A stretch of 64,000 bases of DNA from Antedon mediterranea (Eukaryota; Echinodermata; Crinoidea; Comatulida; Antedonidae): positions 27,710,501-27,774,500 of the forward strand of contig NC_092672.1 of assembly GCF_964355755.1 (NCBI RefSeq), given 5' to 3'. The position numbers and the translations under genes are program-made. Positions 55,656-64,000 of this stretch are shown one piece after another (within the stretch, counting starts at the first letter, position 1; each line of letters starts with the position of its first letter). The notes below the pieces were generated by a model. That model did not search any database, was not told where the DNA came from, and was given only the letters and a program-made list of their open reading frames with translations.

Positions 55656-57146
55656 CGTCTGATTACGTATAGTTAACACATTAATGGCAAGTGATTAGGT
55701 ATATTCCATCCTAAATGTTTTGAGAGAACAACAGATAATGTATCCTCAAACTATAGATGTACAATACAATACTCCGCTTTTCCGAAGTACTTTGATTGGA
55801 AAAATAAACGGACTACTAATTATTTTCCTTATTACTACATAATTAAAACAAAACTAATATTTTAAAATGTGCCTTTCCATTATCAACAATAATTAATCTT
55901 GCTGGTTGATTATATTATTTAAAGCTTAGGATCAAAATTCTTTTTACCGGGTTTATGTTCTATTGAACATACTATCTCTATTTATGTCTTCTTCTTCTTT
56001 TAGGGAACATTTTAAAACGCTACTGTTTGCAGACGATAACTCCGATTTTCTTAAATCTTTGTCAGTATGACTAGTACCAACTCCCATTTATGCAGTGTTA
56101 TCGATTTTGGGGTCAAAGGTTACATATGGGTCAGTTTGGTCAAAATTTAAAACACTACTTGGTCTACAAATAATATAGTAAATAGTTCTCCTTATATTAT
56201 TATGATACCTTGTCTTCAGGGTTTTAAATGAATTAGGATCAAAGGTGAGGAAGGGGGATAGTCTGGCAACATTTTAAAACGCTACAAATTGCAGACGTCA
56301 ACTGAGATTTCATTCCCATTTGGTCAGTATGACTGATACCTCCTCTAAGTTATGTAGTGTTTATAATTTGGGGTCGACGGTCACATAAGGTTCAGTATGG
56401 TCAAAATTCCACAAAATGAATATTTACACATAGGCTTATGTATTATTATACAGGGGTGTTAATGGAATTGTGATTTTAGAAGGTGTCACTAGACCAAAAT
56501 AATGTATTCTCAGACTTATTTCAGCTTTTTGAAACAAGACTGTGTTAATGCAAACTATAATATAATAGGGCATACGTTCCACAAGTGTACATAATCTGTT
56601 TATAATAATAGAAAGTTAGGTAAAGGAATCATCTCAAAAGAGTAGAATTTAATTAGTTATATTGACATAATAACATAATATTGTATTTTACAATTTCAAC
56701 GTTGATGTTAAACCATACCCATTCGGGGGCCGATGTACCTAGAGTTGTTGAGTAAAAGAATACACATTGTTAACGATTGGGCTGATTTCAAACAAACTTA
56801 ATTGGTCCATGATAAAAGCATAGGATTAAATACCAAACAATTCCTCTTACTGGGTTTATGTACTATTGAACATATTATCTCTAGTTAAAGATGTATTGCC
56901 CCTTGAAACACAAAAAAGGTCAAAATATTATAAATTTAAATTAGCCATATCAAAGTAATATTAACGTCATTCACTTTAAGCCAAAAACAACAAGTTTACG
57001 TAATTAACAGGTAAATTAGTTTGATTGCATTTCGTTCCGTTTCGCAAGCGAAAGTAAACAAAGGTTTCAAACCACGAGTATGCATTGCATATGCTAAGTA
57101 GGATTGTTTACAACTCGCAGATCGTATAACGAAATTAATATTATAA
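55656..57146. other. 3' flank of the receptor gene
   Basis: After the candidate poly(A) signal the sequence contains diverged ~300-bp repeats (ttttaaaacgctac at 56010 and 56274; tactgggtttatg-type words at 55950 and 56850). No gene supported. Confidence 0.4.
55803..55808 (+). terminator. Candidate polyadenylation signal of the receptor gene
   Basis: AATAAA lies about 150 bp after the stop codon. It is the first perfect hexamer seen in the 3' flank; AT-rich sequence makes chance occurrence possible. Confidence 0.4.
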
Positions 57147-60100
57147 TATCTCTAGCAATTATACCCACTCCAGGGCAGGTTTCAAAATTAGTTTAAAGCC
57201 TTCTCAGTACATAACACCCGACGCCAGTATCTCCGTATACGCACCAACCTCCGCCCCTTAATAACACCCCACACTCTTTCCAGTGAAGGACAAATTCAAT
57301 TAAACTTTAGCTTCAAATTGAGAGGGCATACATAGCTATGATAGGCCTATGGCTTACGTACGTTGTAAACTGTGTAAATGAGTGGGTGTCATATTGGGCT
57401 GATAATTAAAATATATAATGTTGATACTGCGGTCTCCCGGCCTTCTTTCTCCTCTCACCATCGCAGCCGCAATCAACAAACCTTACTTTCTCCCCCTGGA
57501 CAGTTCAAATGTGACCTAGTAAATTTTCGTTGTACAATTCAATCATATAAGCCTAGGCTACTTCATTACGCCAGTATTTTCGCTCCTCCTCCCAACACAC
57601 CCCAGAAACCGGGTGATGTTTTTAAGACGGTTCCAGTACAAATTATGTTAGCCATCACTTCCAACCCATAGTCCCTCAGTGGCAGTTTTCAAATGTAGTT
57701 TTAAACATTCCCAGTTTCGGTCATGGTGATAGGGCTACATCCCCACCCCAAAATCCCAGCCGTTTCCCAGGAATAATTAAGCAAAATACCCACTATCAAC
57801 TGAACCCCAACTCCCAAACAGTATCTCAAAACGCCCCTCTCCCACAATGGGCGTTTTTTCCTTGGAGGCATGGTGATGTAGTTGAACGATGTAGTTGAAC
57901 ACAGTAACAGTAAACAACCTGTGTATGTTCACACGGGAATGGATGTCTGTAATGAGAAAATCCAAGAGACCGATACATAGCTGGATATGGTTAAAATACT
58001 TTGCTAAATGTGTAATTGAATAGGTGTCATATTGGTTAATGAATAAAATATGTATATCTATATCTATATTTCCCCAAACGCCTTGCTGAGGATAAATAAA
58101 ATACTGTAAAACTTTTGTAGTATAATTTTACAATTCGATAGCCTACAACCCCGAGCCCTAGGAAAAATGACATCGCAAACCACCTAACCCCCCCCCCCCC
58201 CCCCACAAAATAACCAGGAGTCGGGGGGAATTTTTTAAAATGTAGTTTAAAACCTTCCGGGTACAATTGCCATCATTTTGATAACCCATACGTATGGTTA
58301 CGTGCAGAAACAGAAATTTGTATAACGAACAAACATCGAAAGTGGGGGTTTGACCACATTTTGGTCCCTAACTTGGATCCTAGGAGGCGGATGATGTTAC
58401 AATATAGCTTAGAACATTTCCGGTACAATTGCGGTCATTTTGATACCCCATATGTAAGATTACGTGCAGTAACAAAAATTTGTATAACGAACAAACAAAC
58501 ACACAGACAGACACACAGACAGACGTACAAACTCTCTCACTTATAATATCTACTAGCAATTATACCCGCCCCAGGGCGGGTTTCAAAATTAGTTTACAGC
58601 CTTCTCAGTACATAACACCCGACGCCAGTATCTGTCTATACTCGCCAACCTCCACCCCTCTTCAATAACACCCCATACTCTTTCTTAAAAACAAATTCTT
58701 CCCAGTGATGGACAAATTCAATTCAACCTAAGCTTCGAATTGAGAGGAGTATGCATAGCTACGATGGGTCTAATAATGGTTAAATGGTACGTTGTAAATT
58801 GTGTAAATGAATAGGTGTCATATTGGCTGATAATTAAAATATGTAATTTAGATACTGCGGTCCAACAGCCTTCTTTCTCCTGTCACCACCCCAGCCACCA
58901 TCAACAAACCTTAACTCCTCCCCTGGACAGTTCAAATTTAGTAACTTTTCCTAGTACAATCCAATCATATAGGCTACTTCATTACGATAGTATTTTCGCT
59001 CCTCCTCCCCCTACTACACTACACCCCAGTACAAATTATGTTATTATCCCTCAGTGGCAGTTTTCAAATACAGTTTCGGTCATGGTGATAGGCCTACATC
59101 CCCACCCCAAACTCCCATCCGCTTCCCAGGGATGATTAAATACTTTAACATCTCCCAACCACAATTCTGGTGTAAGCAAAATCCCCTGAACCCAAACCCT
59201 ATCTCCCAACCCCACTCTCCCACAATTGACGTTTTTTACTCGGGGTACCCGAGTCTAGTACTTACTCATTTTCTCCTTCTCTTCCTCCATCTGGACACTA
59301 TTGAGTAAAAAGCGCGATTTTTTAAGTACTACTCCTCCCTTATTCGTTATAGTATTGAGCTGGGATTTGGCATGAACATACTACAGGGACATGTCCTCAA
59401 AGCTATAGAGCTATATCTATATTATAAGTGAGAGAGTTTGTCTGTCTGTTTGTTTGTTTGTTCGTTATACAAATTTTTGTTACTGCACATAATCTTACAT
59501 ATGGGGTATCAAAATGACCGCAATTGTACCGGGAATGTTCTAAGCTATATTTCAACATCATCCGCCACCTAGGATCCAAGTTAGGGACCAAAATGTGGTC
59601 AAAACCCCCACTTTCGATGTTTGTTCGTTATACAAATTTCTGTTTCTGCACGTAACCATACATATGGGGTATCAAAATGATGGCAATTGTACCCGGAAGG
59701 TTTTAAACTACATTAACAAAAATTCCCCCGACTCCTGGGGTTTTTGTGGGAGGGGTGGGTGGTGTGGTGGTTTGTGATGTCACATTTTTGCTAGGGCTCG
59801 GGGTTGTAGGCTATCGCATTGTAAAATATATACTACAAAAGTTTTACAGTATTTGAATTATCCTCAGCAAGGCGTATATAGATATACATATTTTATTCAT
59901 TAACCAATATGACACCTATTCAATTACACATTTAGCAAAGTACTTTAACCATATCCAGCTATGTATCGGTCTCTTGGATTTTCTCATTACAGACATCCAT
60001 TCCTGTGTGAACATACACACGTTGTTTACCGTTACTGTGTTCAACTACATCACCATGCCTCCAAGGAAAAAAAGTATTTAATTATTCATGGGAAGGGACT

Positions 60101-60736
60101 GGGAGTTTGGGGTGGGGATGTAGGCCTATCACCATGACCGAAACTGTATTTGGAATGTTTTAAACTACATTTGAAAACTGCCACTGAGGGATTATGGGTT
60201 GGGAGTGATAATAACATAATTTGTACTGGAACCGTCTTCAACAAATCACCCAGTGTATCTGGGGTGTGTTTGTAGGGGGAGGTGGAAGAGCAAAAATATT
60301 GGCGTAATGAAGTAGCCTATATGCTTGGAATTGTACTAGGAAAAGTTACTATATTTGAACTATCTAGGGGAGGAGTTAAGGTTTGTTGATTGTGGCTGGG
60401 GTGGTGAGAGGAGAAAGAATGCTGGGGGGCCCGCAGTATCTAAATTAGATATTTTAATTATCAGCCAATATGACACCTATTCATTTACACAATTTACAAC
60501 GTACTTCAACCATTATTAGACCCATCATAGCTATGTATACTCCTCTCAATTTGAAGCTTACGTTGAATTGAATTTGTCCATCACTGGGAAGAATTTGTTT
60601 TTAAAAAAGAGTATGGGGTGGTATTGAAGAAGGGTGGAGATTGGTGAGTATAGACAGATACGGTCCTCGGGTGTTGAGAAGGCTTTAAACTAATTTTGAA
60701 ACCCGCCCTGGGGCGGGTATAATTGCTAGTAGATCT
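57147..60736. repeat. Complex of two direct and one inverted repeat copies
   Basis: Copy 1 (about 57147-58546) and copy 2 (58548 to about 59210, shorter) begin alike at ctagcaattatacccgcccc. Copy 3 (about 59403-60736) is the reverse of copy 1, ending ggcgggtataattgctag. Each long copy includes an inner tgcagtaacaaaaatttg / acaaacaaac segment with an acagacagac tract. No transposase frame; the local translated frames are shadows. Confidence 0.8.
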
Positions 60737-61087
60737 ATAAACAGAATAAAATAAATTTCTCTACATTATCGGCGTTCTTTTAAAGTATATTTTACTGATG
60801 GCAGGTAATGTTTGTGCCGAAACAGATGTACGCTTATGTATTAAAATGGAGTGAGTTGTATCACTTGTAATATTGTACTTACCAATATTTCATTCATCAT
60901 TTTCATTCTTTGGTATGCCATACACAAGCAGCAAATCATTCCACTTGCATTGTACAGCAGGTTGTGTGTGCGCAAATGGTTTGCATATTAATTGTGTTAC
61001 AACGAAGAAAAGTACAACACGTGATGATGGATATGGAAGATTTACGGTAATGATAATGATGACGATGATAATGATTATGTTGAATAT

Positions 61088-61169
61088 AAGGCTTGGTTCC
61101 CACTAGAACCACGGATGTCGCTTGTTTTATTACGTCCTTGCGTTGCGCCTCTAGTGAAAACCATGCTTA
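61088..61169. mobile_element. Diverged short MITE copy
   Basis: Starts aaggcttggttcccactag and ends with the inverse-like cctctagtgaaaaccatgct; same termini as the element at 61280 but half as long. Confidence 0.6.
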
Positions 61170-61279
61170 AATGATGTCAATGATATTAGGATGATTGTGA
61201 TAGGACGATTGATGATTATGACAACGATAACGAAGATGACAATGATTTGGAATTGGGATTGTTTGGCTTTGGTAAAATT

Positions 61280-61441
61280 AAAGCCTGGTTCCCACTAAGA
61301 CGCATCGCAAGGACGTATATGCAACGCGAGCGTATTGACCAATGGCAAGCGACAGTTTGAATAATCCATCGCTTGTTATTGGCCAACTCACTTACGTTGC
61401 GTTACGTCCTTGTGTCGCGTCTCTAGTGGGAACCAAGCTTT
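61280..61441. mobile_element. 162-bp MITE
   Basis: Terminal inverted repeats aaagcctggttcccacta and tagtgggaaccaagcttt, followed inward by agacgc / gcgtct. No coding capacity. A second, shorter copy lies 190 bp upstream. Confidence 0.75.
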
Positions 61442-62454
61442 GTCAACGTTGGCATTGCGTATACACATCCTTGATTTGCGCTAACATGCCTATTACTATT
61501 ATTTTCTGATGTTGATATAGTGTGGAAACGTGCTTAGCCACGTCTTCAACAATTAAATTGTGTGGCTTCATGAATTCAGGTAGTTCTCATCAACCTAATT
61601 ATTGATTATCTATTTTTAAAGTCATTTTTAATCATCAAGTATCAATACAAACGTGTACACATGTCAAGTAGAATTTCTTTAATAATAATGTATTAAATAT
61701 AAACTATTAGTAACACTATGTTTAAAAACATATCTGTAAAGCACACACAAATGAACAATTGTAATATTATTACAATTTTTAATAATAACGTTTAAGTTAA
61801 AATCATTCCTTAACTACACGCAGTTCCCAATTTCATAAATAAGTATGCTGAGAGGTAGGTATGTAAAAGATAATTATAAATCTATTTATTCATCTAAAAA
61901 AAAAAAAAACAAGCGAGGAGTAAAAAATATTTGATATATATATATTTACTTTTCTTCAAAACGAGCGCTAGAAAGTAGTAGAGTCATTGGTGACGTATCG
62001 CAGCTATACATAGCCAGCCAATCCCGGATCAGGGATCGCAGTTTTCATTCGAATAGGCCCGGTAATTTTATGTGATGTGGATGACATAACCACTAGCCAA
62101 TCACCAGGCACTACAATTTAAATATAATCACATCGATAATTAAGGAGATTTATTAAGAAACTACTGCTTAGCCATATATTAAAAACACGATTCTTGTACT
62201 TGACACCACAAGACACGGTAACAACAGACATGTTCATGTGCATAATTTAATATTCTATAGATTAACGCAATTTTTAATGACAGGAGGTGGCAGGCCAATA
62301 TGTTAATTCAAATATAAAAATTGCATATTTTATTAATATTACCAACTACTTAAAATTACCGGTCGTAAGAAAGTGAACTTTTCCTAGTCCGATTGTGATG
62401 AAATTAAAACAGCATTGTTCAGCAATATTTTGTTGTTGTCAATAGACACGTTTC

Positions 62455-62540
62455 TCGCTCGCGACCAATCAGAAATAGTGGGTATAGATTTGTAAACAAA
62501 CCGAACACCTCTCGCCTAGTGCGTGTTGAAGCATAGCGAA
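62455..62540 (+). promoter_or_regulatory. Putative CCAAT-box promoter segment
   Basis: Contains gaccaatcag at about 62463 within a locally CpG-containing stretch (ctcgctcgcgacc) just before the ATG at 62541. No TATA box was seen. Inference from context only. Confidence 0.3.
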
Positions 62541-62728
62541 ATGGCGACTGCCGAGTGCTTTTGTTGCAAGGTGCATCATAAATGTTGTATATGTTGGATA
62601 AATCGTGAATTTAACTACACAAAATCACTGAATAATATTCCTGTTTTTAATGTTCAAACACTTGCTGAGTGGTTTGCGTCGGCTCCGAAGGAGAGTGGCG
62701 CAAAATCTTGGAAATTTTTCAAGGAAAG
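62541..62728 (+). CDS. Probable first coding exon of an unidentified gene
   Basis: ATG at 62541 begins MATAECFCCKVHHKCC and continues through IPVFNVQTLAEWFASAP to FFKER, ending at a consensus donor gtacgt in phase 2. Upstream is a CCAAT-box-containing stretch and the region is richer in CpG than its surroundings, as at a promoter. The first 17 residues are rich in Cys and His (possible metal binding); the rest looks globular. The open frame runs on past the donor to a stop at 62768, so a short single-exon protein is the alternative. The family is not recognised. Confidence 0.5.
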
Positions 62729-63937
62729 GTACGTCCACGATGTGCCACGGCTGTTTCAACGCACGTAATGCGCGACATTAAGTGTTTACAACGCGCTTTT
62801 CCTTTTATTCGCTAGCCGCGTGTTCTCGAACACTTTTTCATTGTTTCCATGCACCGCCGATACTTAGCAACGCTGCATAGTTCGTTTACTTCCTTAATGC
62901 ATAATAATGCTTTTATATTTATACATGGAATTCTAAAATAATTAATAAAATGTCTAATATTGTTGATATTATTTGTTTTACTAAGTTTTCAAGAACATAA
63001 AATAATAAACATATTACGAAATTTGTGTTTGTAGATAAAAATATCGCTACTTTATTGAAGGCCTTGCAATACAAAACAATCGACGAAATTAATATTTAAA
63101 GCGCCCTCAATTTACGGCAGAAATTTCGTCAGATTTATCGTCTTCTCGTTCGTCCGTCGAATTTTTTTTCGGAGATTTGTTAAGAAAATAGTAATCTTAA
63201 ACTATTTAGTTATCAACCTGCAAAATCCCAGTTTAACGGCAAACCTGCAACTATGTTAAAATTAAGCATATAAAATGGCTATTTTAATCAATTTGTGATT
63301 CTTAGGCCTACTGTGTAGGTCTGATAGGCTTGGTGGGTGGACTTACACGGTCACAGTAGCCTACCTAGGCTAGTAATAGTAGTGAAGTAGGCCTACATTT
63401 TGTTAATTAGGCCTACATACAAAAATTGTGTTTTCAACATAAAAGTAGGTCTTATACTTATTTTCATTATTATTACAATTTGTAACATGCCATATTTTTT
63501 AGGAAATGTATGGCTAGACCTATTTATAATAGAAATTAATTTATTGTTTAGGCATCAAGTACAGTATCAGTATACCTACTATGTATGTCCCTATATTTAT
63601 ATAGATAATGGGCCTAGGCTGATAGGCATGATACTAAGTAGATATAGACTTGGAAATAACAAAAACATTGATTCAATATCCAGTTGATTGTATATTTTAA
63701 ATTACATATATCACTTTATACAATATATTTACTCTAGTCTAATAAGAATATAATTTAATATTTTGTGTTAAAACTAAAAAACAATAGGCCTACAACAATA
63801 ATTATAAAATGTCATCACAATCTAGATTAGCTTCAAAATATTAATATTTATATTTTAACGTAAATCTTTTCTTAGATAAATTTACATAATTCGATGAACT
63901 AAAGTCGAAATATGTCCGGTCTCGTGTCTATTTTCAG
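62729..63937. other. Probable intron or intergenic sequence
   Basis: CpG-containing for about 150 bp after the exon at 62541, then AT-rich with many taggcctac words at 63305-63420. Acceptor-like sites near 63032 and 63877 lead straight into stops in phase 2, so no second exon was assigned. Confidence 0.35.
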
Positions 63938-64000
63938 TCACTATTGACTTCATTGGAACTTTCTTCTATGAATGGATTAGTAATTGGAAGCATGAACACC
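63938..64000 (+). CDS. Possible internal exon at the window edge (partial)
   Basis: After a good tttcag acceptor, 21 codons are open to the window end (LLTSLELSSMNGLVIGS). In its open frame it starts in phase 0, so it cannot join the exon at 62541-62728 directly; an unseen exon would be needed. Weak evidence. Confidence 0.25.

Larger units (their letters stand above)
60737..62454. other. Intergenic sequence with two MITE copies
   Basis: Apart from the MITEs at 61088 and 61280 it holds a GATGAT-rich tract near 61045-61230 and AT-rich sequence. No exon supported. Confidence 0.5.

Noticed and set aside
58361-58546. Similar proteins on opposite strands at 58361 and 59403 (MVPNLDPR start)
   Set aside because: They are the same repeat in direct and inverted copies, with a microsatellite-coded end; no known domain.

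Overview
The window looks like nuclear DNA of an invertebrate deuterostome, most probably an echinoderm. The evidence is AT-rich intergenic sequence, GT-AG introns, a tRNA-derived SINE, many small foldback elements, frequent aggcctag-type words, and above all long arrays of HYR (hyalin repeat) domains. There are no bacterial-style operons, and most short open frames are chance or shadow frames. Species-level assignment is not possible from sequence alone.

The window is dominated by one plus-strand gene from about 11.1 kb to 55.7 kb, probably with a signal-peptide exon at 2428-2488. It encodes a giant adhesion G-protein-coupled receptor. I could chain 38 intact HYR exons, one EGF-like exon, one Ig-like exon, two exons resembling a SEA domain, two cysteine-containing exons before the GAIN domain, GAIN exons, a GPS exon with an intact HL|T cleavage site, and a family B2-type seven-transmembrane region ending in a stop at 55655. 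With the signal exon the chain is 12,630 nt and stays in frame: about 4,209 residues. Every HYR exon starts and ends in phase 1, so any number can be lost, gained or skipped without a frameshift.

The HYR block has two histories. From 11.1 to 37.3 kb, exon types A (about 95 aa), B (85 aa) and C (82 aa) alternate, and introns were duplicated with them; a decayed C exon is copied three times. From 37.5 to 45.4 kb a D-E-F trio with a period near 1.37 kb is repeated five times almost unchanged, followed by a deletion-derived F and a final D-E pair. The last E exon uses a GC donor.

A small four-exon gene (7573-9403, 187 aa, function unknown, cysteine-rich start plus coiled coil) lies just upstream, or inside the first intron if the signal-exon assignment is right. 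The last 1.5 kb holds the start of another unidentified gene (ATG at 62541).

The rest is introns and intergenic DNA rich in non-autonomous mobile elements. These include an ~800-bp GTCGG-repeat family (three long and several short copies), a ~4-kb insertion built as a huge inverted repeat (19.25-23.29 kb), a foldback element flanked by 138-bp direct repeats (33.3-34.5 kb), a 212-bp MITE with a TAA target duplication (52.56 kb), and a complex of direct and inverted copies at 57.1-60.7 kb.
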